Source of the DNA: JAFGCL01 sp964423835
Lineage (GTDB): Bacteria; Chloroflexota; Dehalococcoidia; UBA2247; RBG-13-53-26
NCBI GenBank assembly: GCA_964423835.1
Contig: CAYRGJ010000004.1
Span: 86,299-150,298, forward strand
Length of the DNA stretch: 64,000 nucleotides
Direction: 5' to 3'
Shown: in pieces, positions 49,709-57,895 of the stretch
Position numbering within the stretch: the stretch's first letter is position 1
Layout: each line of letters begins with the position of its first letter
The notes under the pieces: generated by a model
What the model saw: only the letters and a program-made list of their open reading frames with translations
Told to the model about the DNA's origin: nothing
Databases searched by the model: none
Translations under genes and position numbers: made by a program

Positions 49709-50464
49709 ATGAGGGGGTTCTGGCCGTTGCTCAAGAAGGAGCTCAGGGAGCAATGGCGCACCTACCGGCTGCTCATCGTGGGCAGCATCTTCCTGATGTT
49801 CGGCATCACCACGCCGCTCACTCTCAAGTACCTTCCCCAGATACTGGAAAGCGCCGGCGAAGGCATGAGCATACAGATTCCGCCGCCCACGGCGGCCCAG
49901 TCCCTGGCGGAGTATGCCGGGACCATCGCCCAGGTGGGCGTCCTGGTGGCGGTGCTGGTGGCCATGGGCTCCGTGGCTAATGAGCTGCGCAGCGGCACCG
50001 CGGTGATGACCCTGAGCAAGCCGGTGGGCCGCGGCGCCTTCGTCACCGCCAAGCTGGCCGCCGTGAGCCTCACCTTCCTGGTCTCGATGGTGGCGGCCTC
50101 CGCCTTCTGCTTCGGCTACACGGTCTGGCTCATCGAGGGCGCCGGCCTCATGGCCTTCGTCGGGCTCAACCTGCTGCTGGGCCTCTTCCTGGTGCTCTGC
50201 CTGGCCGTGACCCTGGCCTTTTCCAGCCTCTTCAAGAGCTCCCTGGCCGCCGGCGGCGCGGCCCTGGCGGTGCTCCTGGGCCAGGCGCTGCTGGGGGCTG
50301 TGCCGTATGTGGGCGATTACATGCCGAACAAGATCCTGGGCTGGGGCAACAGCCTGCTCACGGGTGGCGGGGAGAGCTTCTGGGGCGCGCTGGCGGTGAC
50401 CGTGGCCGCCATCGCGGCTTGCACCTTTGCCGCCCAGCGCCTGTTGAGGCTGCGGGACCTCTGA
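49709..50464 (+). CDS. ABC-2 type transporter permease
   Basis: 251-residue permease of the ABC-2/NosY-like kind. TM1 is LLIVGSIFLMFGITTPLTL; a short external loop follows, then TM2 (GTIAQVGVLVAVLVAMGSVA), the coupling segment ELRSGTAVMTLSKPVGRGAFV, and three or four further helices. It pairs with the upstream ATPase; the 27-nt tandem repeat separates them. The start codon follows the repeat with no clear ribosome site, so expression may be affected by the repeat structure. Confidence 0.88.
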   Translation: MRGFWPLLKKELREQWRTYRLLIVGSIFLMFGITTPLTLKYLPQILESAGEGMSIQIPPPTAAQSLAEYAGTIAQVGVLVAVLVAMGSVANELRSGTAVMTLSKPVGRGAFVTAKLAAVSLTFLVSMVAASAFCFGYTVWLIEGAGLMAFVGLNLLLGLFLVLCLAVTLAFSSLFKSSLAAGGAALAVLLGQALLGAVPYVGDYMPNKILGWGNSLLTGGGESFWGALAVTVAAIAACTFAAQRLLRLRDL

Positions 50465-50534
50465 AGCGCGATAAAGGACACGTCGAGCGGGCACACACCG
50501 ACGCGCACGGCGCGGTGCACTGGCAGGCACAGGT

Positions 50535-51755
50535 ATGATCGCCGATAGGTACGAAGGCTACATGTCCGGCCTGATCAGGAAGGTCATCGACGAGATCGGC
50601 CCCCGTCCTCCCTGCAGCGAAGCAGAAAGGCAGCTGGGCCGGCTTCTGGTTGAGGAGTGGCGGCCGGCCTGCAACAGCGTTGACGTGGAGCCGTTCAGCT
50701 GCCACCCCGCCGCCTTCATCGGCTCTTATCCTGTCGGGGCGTTGTTCTACCTGGGCGCTGTTGTTGCCTATTGGCTCTTCCCGCCGGCGGCTCTGGCACT
50801 GATCATCGTCAGCTGCAGCCTCGTGGCCGAAGTGCTGCTGTACCGGGAATATGTGGATTTCGTCTTCCCTCGAAAGCAAGGCCAGAACATCGTCGGAATA
50901 GTGAGGCCCAGGGGCGAGGCCAGGCAGCGGGTCATCGTCAGCGGACACATGGATTCGGCCTACGAGTTCAACTTCTTCCTGTATCTCAAGGGCGCATCCG
51001 TGGCGGTAATGATGATGGCCGTGGCGGCGAACCTGGTGGCTCTTGGCGCATGTGTGGCCCGGACCATGGCGTATTATGGAGTCTTCTCTGCCGCCGCGGC
51101 CCTCAATTGGGCGGGGGTGGCGATGATCGCGCTGGCTCCGATTGCCGGCCTCTTCATGCTCTTCACCTCATGGAAGCCGGTCCCCGGGGCGTTCGACAAC
51201 ATGTCCGCAGTCAGTGTGGTTGCCGGTCTGAGCAAGTACCTGGCTGAGGCCAGGCAGGAAGAAGGATGGTGGCCCCAGAGTACGGAGATAGTGCTGCTGG
51301 CGACGTCGTCTGAGGAGGCAGGGCTCCGCGGCGCCAAGCGCTATGTCCGGAAACACCTGAAGCAGATGAGGGGCCTGGCCACGTATTGCCTGGTGATGGA
51401 GATGATAAAGGATGAGAGGTTCCTGACCGTGTCCAGGAGTGAGGTCTTTCCCGGGGCCAGATACGACCCTGGACTGGTCAGGATAGCCCGGGAAGCTGCC
51501 GAGAGCCGCAGCTGGCCCATAGCCGCTCTCCGAATGCCGCCGGGGTGGGCCACAGATGGCGCCGTGTTCTCTCAGGCCGGTATCCCGGCGACATGCCTGT
51601 CCGGCTGTGATCCCTCCAGGATTGACCCGGCCTACCACACTCGGTACGACACTCCGGACCACATCAGGCCTCAGTCGCTCTCGGTGATGCTGCAGCTGGT
51701 AATCGATGTGATTCGCCGGATCGACACCGGAGCGATGCAGCAAAAAGGCCCGTGA
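50535..51755 (+). CDS. membrane-embedded M28 family peptidase
   Basis: 406-residue M28 zinc peptidase with hydrophobic segments within the catalytic domain. Metal ligands and catalytic residues: His138 (SGHMDSAYE), Asp221 (GAFDNMSAV), Glu260/Glu261 (TSSEEAGLRG) and His368 (YHTRYDTPDH). Two helices (about 61-103) precede the first ligand; two to three more (about 152-210) separate His138 from Asp221. The membrane helices thus interrupt the peptidase fold. Probably an aminopeptidase or a processing enzyme at the membrane. Confidence 0.85.
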   Translation: MIADRYEGYMSGLIRKVIDEIGPRPPCSEAERQLGRLLVEEWRPACNSVDVEPFSCHPAAFIGSYPVGALFYLGAVVAYWLFPPAALALIIVSCSLVAEVLLYREYVDFVFPRKQGQNIVGIVRPRGEARQRVIVSGHMDSAYEFNFFLYLKGASVAVMMMAVAANLVALGACVARTMAYYGVFSAAAALNWAGVAMIALAPIAGLFMLFTSWKPVPGAFDNMSAVSVVAGLSKYLAEARQEEGWWPQSTEIVLLATSSEEAGLRGAKRYVRKHLKQMRGLATYCLVMEMIKDERFLTVSRSEVFPGARYDPGLVRIAREAAESRSWPIAALRMPPGWATDGAVFSQAGIPATCLSGCDPSRIDPAYHTRYDTPDHIRPQSLSVMLQLVIDVIRRIDTGAMQQKGP

Positions 51756-51822
51756 TCAGGTCTTTCACATTCGGCGAAAGGGCGCGGCAGGCATCTGCAA
51801 TAGTGCCCGGCGGAGGATGGCA

Positions 51823-52647
51823 ATGGCGGAAGAGACAGACCGGTACGAAGTGGTGCCCTTTCCCAGGGTGAGGCAGCCTATAGTGGACGGCTTGCGCCAG
51901 GCCAGGTCCATGAACGTAATCCACGGCCTTCTGGAGGTTGATGTCACCAACGCCCGGAGGATGCTGAGGGAACTGAAAGCGAAGACGGGTAGCTCTCCCA
52001 CTCTGACGTCATTCCTCACCTTCTGCCTGGCTCGCGCCATAGATGAGAACAAGGTCATGCATGCCTACCGGAAGGGCAGCAAGCTGATCGTATATGACCA
52101 GGTAGACATAGCCGTGGATATCGAGCGGCAGGTAGCTGGTGGCAAAGCGCCCGTCTACCCTCACGTGGTCAAGGGGGCCAACAGGAAGACACTGAGGGAA
52201 ATCCACGATGAGGTCAGGGCATCAAGGGATGGAGTGGATCCGTCTCTGATGGCAAAATGGACTGCCCGTTACTGGTATTTGCCGGCCTTCGTGAGGGGCA
52301 TAATGTGGCGCCGATGGCTGGGCTCGCCGCACTGGCGAAAGAGGCTCACCGGCACAGTGGGCATCTCATCGCTGGGCATGTTCGGCAAGGGGGCCTCGTG
52401 GGGGATTCCGATATCGATGTACACCCTGAGCATTGTAGTGGGTGGCATTGCGGAGCGGGCGGCCATTACCGGGGGACAGCTGGAGGCCCGCGAATACCTC
52501 AGTATTACGGCCAGTTTTGATCACGATATCATCGATGGTGCTCCGGCCGCCCGGTTCACCCAGAGGCTCAAGGAACTCATTGAGAACGGCTATGGGATCA
52601 TCGACACCGGCCAGGGGATCACGGAACAGGCGGGCGGCGCGCCCTGA
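51823..52647 (+). CDS. 2-oxoacid dehydrogenase E2-type acyltransferase, catalytic domain only
   Basis: 274 residues covering only the catalytic (CAT-fold) domain of E2 proteins, without lipoyl or peripheral-subunit-binding domains. The active-site motif SFDHDIIDGAPAARF supplies His and Asp; VDVTNARRML and SPTLTSFLTFCLARA are the N-terminal CAT blocks. A central insert (RYWYLPAFVRGIMWRRWLG) replaces a loop. The ATG at 51823 has GGAGG six bases upstream; an ATG two codons earlier is too close. Possibly a CoA-dependent acyltransferase not part of a dehydrogenase complex. Confidence 0.85.
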   Translation: MAEETDRYEVVPFPRVRQPIVDGLRQARSMNVIHGLLEVDVTNARRMLRELKAKTGSSPTLTSFLTFCLARAIDENKVMHAYRKGSKLIVYDQVDIAVDIERQVAGGKAPVYPHVVKGANRKTLREIHDEVRASRDGVDPSLMAKWTARYWYLPAFVRGIMWRRWLGSPHWRKRLTGTVGISSLGMFGKGASWGIPISMYTLSIVVGGIAERAAITGGQLEAREYLSITASFDHDIIDGAPAARFTQRLKELIENGYGIIDTGQGITEQAGGAP

Positions 52648-52682
52648 CCTTCAGGCAGATCCCATCCCTTCCCCCGCCCACT

Positions 52683-52712
52683 TTGCAGGCGTGTCATATC
52701 CTCTGCTATAAT
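52683..52712 (+). promoter_or_regulatory. promoter for lspA
   Basis: TTGCAG, 18-nt spacer ending CTGC, perfect TATAAT. Confidence 0.55.
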
Positions 52713-52751
52713 CGTAGACGCAGAGGGGATCTGCTATCGGCCAATTGGGGG

Positions 52752-53426
52752 ATGAGCGGGGACAGGCAGATGCAGGCTCAGCATAAGAGTTGGCGGCGGC
52801 AGTGGCTTCACCGGATCAGCTCCAGAAGGACGTTCATCCTGCTGTTCGTCCTGGTGATGCTGACCGACCAGCTGAGCAAGCTCTGGGTCAGGCAGGCCCT
52901 CCCCCTCTATGGCTCCGCCCCCGAAGAAGGGTTCCTGCGCATCAGCCATGTCATCAACACCGGGATGGTCCTGGGGATCCGGGCCCCCTTCGCCGTCGGG
53001 CTGCTCCTGCCGCTGGGGATGCTGGGACTGCTCCTGTTCCTGGCCTGGCGGTACTTCCCGCCCAACAGCCGGGCGCTGGATGTGGCCATGGGCTTCTTCA
53101 TCGGCGGCTGCGTGGGGAACATCGCCGACCGGCTCCTGCTCGGTGGCGTCACCGACATCATCGACATGAACCTGTCGGCGGCCATCGGCCGCCTGGTCTT
53201 TAACGTGGCCGACCTGGCCTGCCTGGCCGGCATCATCATGTTCGACGTCTGTCTCATCAGGCTGCGCCTGCGCCGGATACCGCGGCAGCAATCCCTGCTG
53301 AACTACTTCTGGACCGGCATCATCGCCGTGGAGAGAAGCCGGTCCCAGGCCGGCCAGTGGTGGAAGCCGGCATTCCTCCGGCCGGAGGAGAAGCCGACGG
53401 TCATCGAGACCCCGTCCGGCGGATAG
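52752..53426 (+). CDS. lspA: lipoprotein signal peptidase (signal peptidase II)
   Basis: About 224 residues with four membrane helices. Active-site aspartates are in GNIADRLL and FNVADLA; TDQLSKLWV, NTGMVLGI and GGCVGN are also conserved. It cleaves the lipobox of prolipoproteins, for example the esterase-type lipoprotein pseudogene in this window. A basic soluble C-terminal extension of about 55 residues (from RLRLRRIPRQQ) exceeds the usual 160-170 residue length. The start could also be the ATG at 52770. Confidence 0.9.
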   Translation: MSGDRQMQAQHKSWRRQWLHRISSRRTFILLFVLVMLTDQLSKLWVRQALPLYGSAPEEGFLRISHVINTGMVLGIRAPFAVGLLLPLGMLGLLLFLAWRYFPPNSRALDVAMGFFIGGCVGNIADRLLLGGVTDIIDMNLSAAIGRLVFNVADLACLAGIIMFDVCLIRLRLRRIPRQQSLLNYFWTGIIAVERSRSQAGQWWKPAFLRPEEKPTVIETPSGG

Positions 53427-53531
53427 ACGCTCGCCGGGCCCCTGCCGCCGCCGTCCCCAGGCATCCCTGGCCTTCCCGGGTCCCGGCAAGTGCTCGCTTC
53501 TCCCCGCTCGCTTCCCCCCCGAGGCAAGGTC

Positions 53532-53560
53532 TTGCCGGTTGCCGGGGAGCATGGTACAAC
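53532..53560 (+). promoter_or_regulatory. promoter for Cdd1-type HhH gene
   Basis: TTGCCG, 17-nt spacer, TACAAC; the start codon follows 62 bases later. Confidence 0.4.
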
Positions 53561-53622
53561 CATGGAAGGAGGGGCAGGCTGCCTCCCTCACGGCAGCCAT
53601 TGTCCAATGATCGGGGGTATCT

Positions 53623-53901
53623 ATGATTGAGAAGGCGGGCCCGAAGGCGCTCCAGGTCATTCCGGGCGTAGGTCCGAGTATCGCCCGGGACCTGGCCGAC
53701 CTGGGCTACTCGTCTGTGGCCGGACTCAGAGGCGCCGACCCGGAGGCGATGTACCGGGATCTGTGCGGGCTGCGGGGCCATCGCGTTGACCGGTGCGTGC
53801 TCTACGTCTTCCGCTGCGCGGTCTACTTCGCCGGCCCCGGGCCTCATGACCCGCAGCTGCTGAAATGGTGGAGATGGAAGGACAAGGAGGGCCGGTCATG
53901 A
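53623..53901 (+). CDS. helix-hairpin-helix protein, Cdd1 family
   Basis: 92-residue protein. LQVIPGVGPSIARDLADLGY is a helix-hairpin-helix, followed by SVAGLRGADPEAMYRDLCGL and DRCVLYVFRCAVYFA, the Cdd1 (pathogenicity locus) signature. DNA binding is expected from the HhH; the role is unknown. The C-terminal WWRWKDKEGRS is typical of this family. It precedes the rhomboid gene by 26 bases. Confidence 0.85.
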   Translation: MIEKAGPKALQVIPGVGPSIARDLADLGYSSVAGLRGADPEAMYRDLCGLRGHRVDRCVLYVFRCAVYFAGPGPHDPQLLKWWRWKDKEGRS

Positions 53902-53927
53902 CCGGGCCGTCCCAGGCAGTGTAAGAC

Positions 53928-54602
53928 ATGCTCTTGCCAGTAGGCGATGACAACAGCGCCCGCCGTACCGTACCGTACGTCACCTACTTCCTGGTCCTGG
54001 CCAACATCAGCGTCTTCTTGGTGGAGCTGGCCCAGGGCGAGCCCTTTATCATCGAGTGGTCCTTCGTGCCCCAGCGCTTCCTGGACAATCCGGGCGGGGA
54101 ATTCCTGACCCTCTTCACCTGCATGTTCATGCATGTGGGCTGGTTCCACATCGTGGGCAACATGCTCTACCTGTGGATCTTCGCCGACAACGTGGAGGAC
54201 AACTTCGGGCATTTCAGGTTCCTGGCGTTCTACCTGGCGTGCGGGCTGGTGGCCACCTTCTCCCAGATGGCCCTCGACGTGCACTCCGAGATTCCCAGCC
54301 TGGGGGCCTCGGGGGCCATTGCCGGCGCACTGGGGGCCTACGTGCTGCTTTTCCCCAAGGCGAGGGTGAAGGTGCTGCTCTGGATCGTCATAGTCCCGGT
54401 GCCGGCCTACGTGGTCCTGGGCCTGTGGATCATCATGCAGCTGCTGAGCGGCGTGGGCTCCATCCTCAGCCCGGAAGCCACGGGCGGAGTGGCCTACATG
54501 GCCCACATCGGCGGGTTTGCCGCCGGCCTCATCCTGGCCTTCATCCTGCGCCGGAGGACCGGCCGGGCCCGTGGCGGCTGGGACAACCGCTACCGGCTTT
54601 GA
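53928..54602 (+). CDS. rhomboid family intramembrane serine protease
   Basis: 224 residues with six to seven helices. Catalytic Ser128 is in GASGAIAG and His193 in MAHIGGFAAG; the N-terminal FTCMFMHVGWFHIVGNM carries the conserved His and Asn of the oxyanion region. A complete rhomboid core; it cleaves membrane-spanning substrates. Closely spaced after the Cdd1-type gene. Confidence 0.92.
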   Translation: MLLPVGDDNSARRTVPYVTYFLVLANISVFLVELAQGEPFIIEWSFVPQRFLDNPGGEFLTLFTCMFMHVGWFHIVGNMLYLWIFADNVEDNFGHFRFLAFYLACGLVATFSQMALDVHSEIPSLGASGAIAGALGAYVLLFPKARVKVLLWIVIVPVPAYVVLGLWIIMQLLSGVGSILSPEATGGVAYMAHIGGFAAGLILAFILRRRTGRARGGWDNRYRL

Positions 54603-54727
54603 CGCCGGGGCCAGTGCGGCGCTGCCGGACCAGGCCGGTGCAGCCCCGACCAGCCCGCCGCCAGCCGCGGCCATGCTGTATCGTCTTAGTCGGTAGGAGT
54701 TGACGCAGAAAGAAGAGACTTGGCAGG

Positions 54728-54756
54728 TTGATGCCCCGCGACCCCTGTGCTATGGT
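54728..54756 (+). promoter_or_regulatory. promoter before the 54828 gene
   Basis: TTGATG, 17-nt spacer ending TGTGC, TATGGT. Confidence 0.45.
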
Positions 54757-54827
54757 GGCAGAAAGTGGCACTGCCCGATACGTCGGACGGCGCCCGGCAC
54801 ACCGGACTGGAAAGGAGCACCGGATTG

Positions 54828-55400
54828 ATGGACCTGAACGATTACAGCGGGGAGTTTCGGCCGGACCTGCGCATGACCGACTTCTCCAAGGAGGCCCTGG
54901 TCCGCATGTGGCAGGTGGCGGGGATGATGTATACCAGCCTGGCAGGGAGCTACCAGCGGGTGATGCGGGAGAAGCTGGGAGAGAAGGCGGCCCTCGAGAT
55001 CGATGCCGAGGTGTGGCGCCGGCAGACGCCTATCGAGGTGCGGCTCTGCCGCCGGGCCATGGACATAAAGGGCGACGACGTGACCGCCCTCTTCAAGCAC
55101 CTGCAGGTGGACCCGGCCGCCGGCGGCATCTGGCCGGAGATGGAGCTCGACCTGAAGGGCCCCGATCACGGGGTCCTGACCGTGGGGAGGTGCGTGGCCC
55201 TGGACCACTTCGAGCGCCACGGTGAAGAGGAGATGGCCCGGCTGAGGCACACCTGCGAGGTGCTCGATGGCGAGGGGTTTCAGGATACCGCCACCATGTT
55301 CCATCACCAGATGACGGCCCGGCCTCTCAAGCTGCCGCCGCGCAGCAGCAAGGCAGAGCCGGCCTGCCAGTGGGACTTCAAGGTGGAGCGCTCACCATAA
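54828..55400 (+). CDS. conserved hypothetical protein, paralogue of the 7304-7867 gene
   Basis: 190-residue soluble protein. The N-terminal half is helical (LVRMWQVAGMMYTSLAG), the C-terminal half Cys/His-containing (LRHTCEVLDGEGFQ, FHHQMTARP, ACQWDF). The tail PPR...ACQWDF mirrors PPR...ACQWEY of the gene at 7304. The ATG at 54828 follows AAGGAG; the longer frame upstream overlaps the promoter. A DUF6125-like or L-2-amino-thiazoline-4-carboxylate hydrolase-like fold is a guess. A nitroreductase gene follows 23 bases later. Confidence 0.65.
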   Translation: MDLNDYSGEFRPDLRMTDFSKEALVRMWQVAGMMYTSLAGSYQRVMREKLGEKAALEIDAEVWRRQTPIEVRLCRRAMDIKGDDVTALFKHLQVDPAAGGIWPEMELDLKGPDHGVLTVGRCVALDHFERHGEEEMARLRHTCEVLDGEGFQDTATMFHHQMTARPLKLPPRSSKAEPACQWDFKVERSP

Positions 55401-55423
55401 CCCAGGAATCGGCGCGGACGGGT

Positions 55424-56335
55424 ATGGGCGAGCTGATAGAGGCCATCAAGAGACGGATCTCCATCAGGGCGTATGCGGACCGCCCGGTGGAGGATGGCCT
55501 CAAGAAGGAGATTCGCGCGCTGCTCGGCGCGCACCGGTCGGGCCCGTTCGGCAACAGGGTGAGGATGGCCCTGGTCGATCTCTCGGACATGGAGCAGGCC
55601 GAGACGCGCCAGCTGGGGACCTATGGCTTCATAACCGGCGCCAGGCTTTACCTGGCGGCGGCCGTCCGTGAAGGCCCCGGCGCCATGCCCGACGCCGGAT
55701 ACTGCATGGAGCAGGCCATAGTCGGGATCACGCGCCTTGGCCTGGGCACGTGCTGGCTGGGAGGCACCTTCAAGCGGGCCAGCTTCGCTCGGCGAATGGA
55801 TATGGCCGACGGGGAGGTGATACCCGCCATCAGCCCCGTGGGCTATGCGCACGACCGGAGGACGGCCCGGGAACGGGTCATGAGGCGCTTCGTCGGGGCC
55901 GACCAGCGCAAGCCATGGGAGGAGCTCTTCTTCGAGGGCTCCCTGGGCAGGCCTCTCCGGGGGGAAGCTGCCGGCCGGTACTCGGTGGCGCTGGAGTGCC
56001 TCAGGCTGGCGCCATCAGCGTCCAACAACCAGCCCTGGAGGATCGTGAAGGCGAAGGAAGCCGCTGCCTTCCACTTCTTTCTGAAGCGGACGAGGGGGTA
56101 TGCCCGGCTGCTCAAGGCCGCGGACCTGCAATTGGTGGACATGGGTATAGCCATGGCCCACTTCGAGATGGCCGCCCGCGAGAGCGGGCTGGATGGGGCC
56201 TGGAGCGTCGAAGGGCCGGGCCTCAACACCCCGGGACCGGCCACTGACGGGGCGCAGGGGCCGGGCCTCAGCAGCCCGGGGCCGGGGCCGGCCGGGGCCG
56301 GCGTCGAATACGTGATCTCGTGGATCGGGAAGTAG
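55424..56335 (+). CDS. nitroreductase-family protein (TM1586-like) with repeat insert
   Basis: 303 residues forming two nitroreductase-like halves in one chain. The first half opens IEAIKRRISIRAYADRPVE with the family Arg and Ser contacts; the second carries LAPSASNNQPWRIVK, the FMN-binding segment. Near the C-terminus a 15-residue repeat (GPGLNTPGPATDGAQ / GPGLSSPGPGPAGAG) interrupts before VEYVISWIGK. The ATG at 55424 is preferred to an upstream GTG inside the preceding gene. Probably a flavin oxidoreductase; substrate unknown. Confidence 0.85.
   Translation: MGELIEAIKRRISIRAYADRPVEDGLKKEIRALLGAHRSGPFGNRVRMALVDLSDMEQAETRQLGTYGFITGARLYLAAAVREGPGAMPDAGYCMEQAIVGITRLGLGTCWLGGTFKRASFARRMDMADGEVIPAISPVGYAHDRRTARERVMRRFVGADQRKPWEELFFEGSLGRPLRGEAAGRYSVALECLRLAPSASNNQPWRIVKAKEAAAFHFFLKRTRGYARLLKAADLQLVDMGIAMAHFEMAARESGLDGAWSVEGPGLNTPGPATDGAQGPGLSSPGPGPAGAGVEYVISWIGK
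56213..56302 (+). repeat. 2 x 45-nt in-frame tandem repeat within the nitroreductase gene
   Basis: Two imperfect 45-nt copies beginning GGGCCGGGCCTCA (at 56213 and 56258), encoding Gly/Pro-rich 15-residue units. Confidence 0.85.
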
Positions 56336-56342
56336 CCGGTCT

Positions 56343-56371
56343 TTGACAGTACCGTATCAACTTGGCACAAT
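56343..56371 (+). promoter_or_regulatory. promoter with perfect -35 for the 56378 gene
   Basis: TTGACA, 17-nt spacer, CACAAT (56366-56371). Transcription would begin within a base or two of the ATG at 56378. Confidence 0.5.
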
Positions 56372-56377
56372 GGAGTG

Positions 56378-57808
56378 ATGCTGGAACTGGACCACCTGTT
56401 TCACCCCCGGTCGATCGCCATAGTGGGGGCCTCCGCCAATCCCATGTCGCCGGTGTCCAGGCTTTTCCTCGAGCCCCTGCTCAAGTTCGGTTTCCCCGGG
56501 CCCATCTATCCGGTCAATCTGCGCTCCACCCAGATCATGGGGCTGCGCGCCTACCCCGCCCTGAAGGCCGTGCCGGGGCCGGTGGACTCCGTTATCTGCG
56601 CGGTGGCCCGCCCGCTGACGCCCCAGGTGGTGCAGGACAGCATCGACATTGGGGCCGGGGCGGTCACCCTCTTCACCTCGGGCTTCAGCGAATCCGGGAC
56701 CGAGGAAGGGCGGCGGGATGAGGCGAAGCTGGTGGAGATGGCCCGGCGCGGCGGCATCCGCCTGATAGGCCCCAACTGCCTGGGCGTGCACTGCCCCGAG
56801 GCCGGCGTCTCTTTTGAGGGCCAGCTTCCCCGGCAGAGCGGCCAGATCAGCTACCTGTGCCAGAGCGGGGGCAATGCCCAGGACTTCATCCTGGCCGCCG
56901 CCGAGCGCCGCGTGTTCCTGCGCCGGCTGGTCAGCTTCGGGAACGCCGCCGATCTCAACGAGTGCGATTTCCTGGAGCACTTCGCCGCCGACGCGGGCAC
57001 CCGGATCGTCGCCATGTACGTCGAGGGGGCGAAGGAGCCCCGCCGTTTCGCCCGGGTGCTGATGCAGGCGGCCGCCCGGAAGCCCGTCATCGTGCTCAAG
57101 GGCGGAAGGGGGAAGGCGGCGGTGGAGACGGTGGTATCGCACACTGGCTCGCTGGCGGGCAGCTGGGCCGCGTGGGAGGCGCTCTTCCGGCAGGCTGGGT
57201 GCATCGAGGTTAAGAACCTGGAGGACCTGGTGGACTGCAGCATGGCCATGACCTACCTGAAGCCGGTCCGGGGCCGGCGGGTGGCGGTCATCAATATGGG
57301 CGGAGGGTCCAGCGTGCTGGCCGCCGACGAGTTCGAGGAGGCCGGCCTGGAACTGCCCCCATACCCCCGCGACCTTGCCGACCAGCTGGCGAAGCTGGTG
57401 CCCGGAGTGGGCATGGGGTTCCGCAACCCGGTTGACGCATCAAGCGAGCTCTTCTTCGACCCGGGGCGGCTGGCCGAGGCCATCCGGATCGTGGATGGGT
57501 GGGATGGGGCCGACGTGCTGGTGGCCTGCGTGCCGGGCGTCGGCGGCGTCAAGACCACCACCGAGATCTTCCGCGAGGCGCTGGGCGGGCTGGTGCAGGG
57601 GAACCGGAAGATTCGGAAGCCCCTGGCGGCCGTCCTCCGCAAGGGTCGCCTGGGCAGCGCCGAGAAGCTGATCTACGAGACGCAGGACGTGTGCTTCGCC
57701 GCCGGATTGCCGGCGTTCGGCTCGTTCGGCAGCGCTGCCCGGACCATCGCCCGCTGTGTGGCCTACTACGCCCGGCGGGGCCAGGGCCCCCAGCCTGGCT
57801 CAGCCTGA
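56378..57808 (+). CDS. ADP-forming acyl-CoA synthetase alpha-type (CoA-binding, succinyl-CoA-synthetase-like)
   Basis: 476 residues of the ACD alpha-subunit kind: an N-terminal CoA-binding Rossmann domain (HPRSIAIVGASANP), then two ligase/CoA domains. GPNCLGV and CQSGGNAQDF are typical, and SHTGSLAGSW holds the likely phosphohistidine. No ATP-grasp beta domain follows in this gene or its neighbour. It would catalyse reversible acyl-CoA + ADP + Pi to acid + ATP with a separate beta subunit. The ATG at 56378 is used; a GTG immediately before adds one residue. Confidence 0.88.
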   Translation: MLELDHLFHPRSIAIVGASANPMSPVSRLFLEPLLKFGFPGPIYPVNLRSTQIMGLRAYPALKAVPGPVDSVICAVARPLTPQVVQDSIDIGAGAVTLFTSGFSESGTEEGRRDEAKLVEMARRGGIRLIGPNCLGVHCPEAGVSFEGQLPRQSGQISYLCQSGGNAQDFILAAAERRVFLRRLVSFGNAADLNECDFLEHFAADAGTRIVAMYVEGAKEPRRFARVLMQAAARKPVIVLKGGRGKAAVETVVSHTGSLAGSWAAWEALFRQAGCIEVKNLEDLVDCSMAMTYLKPVRGRRVAVINMGGGSSVLAADEFEEAGLELPPYPRDLADQLAKLVPGVGMGFRNPVDASSELFFDPGRLAEAIRIVDGWDGADVLVACVPGVGGVKTTTEIFREALGGLVQGNRKIRKPLAAVLRKGRLGSAEKLIYETQDVCFAAGLPAFGSFGSAARTIARCVAYYARRGQGPQPGSA

Positions 57809-57895
57809 GCCGGGCCCTTCGAGCGCTCTGTGGCGTACAGCGGCCGCCGCCGCCCGGCGGCCTGACCGCGTGGCCGGATGGCGAGCCCTACCGCC

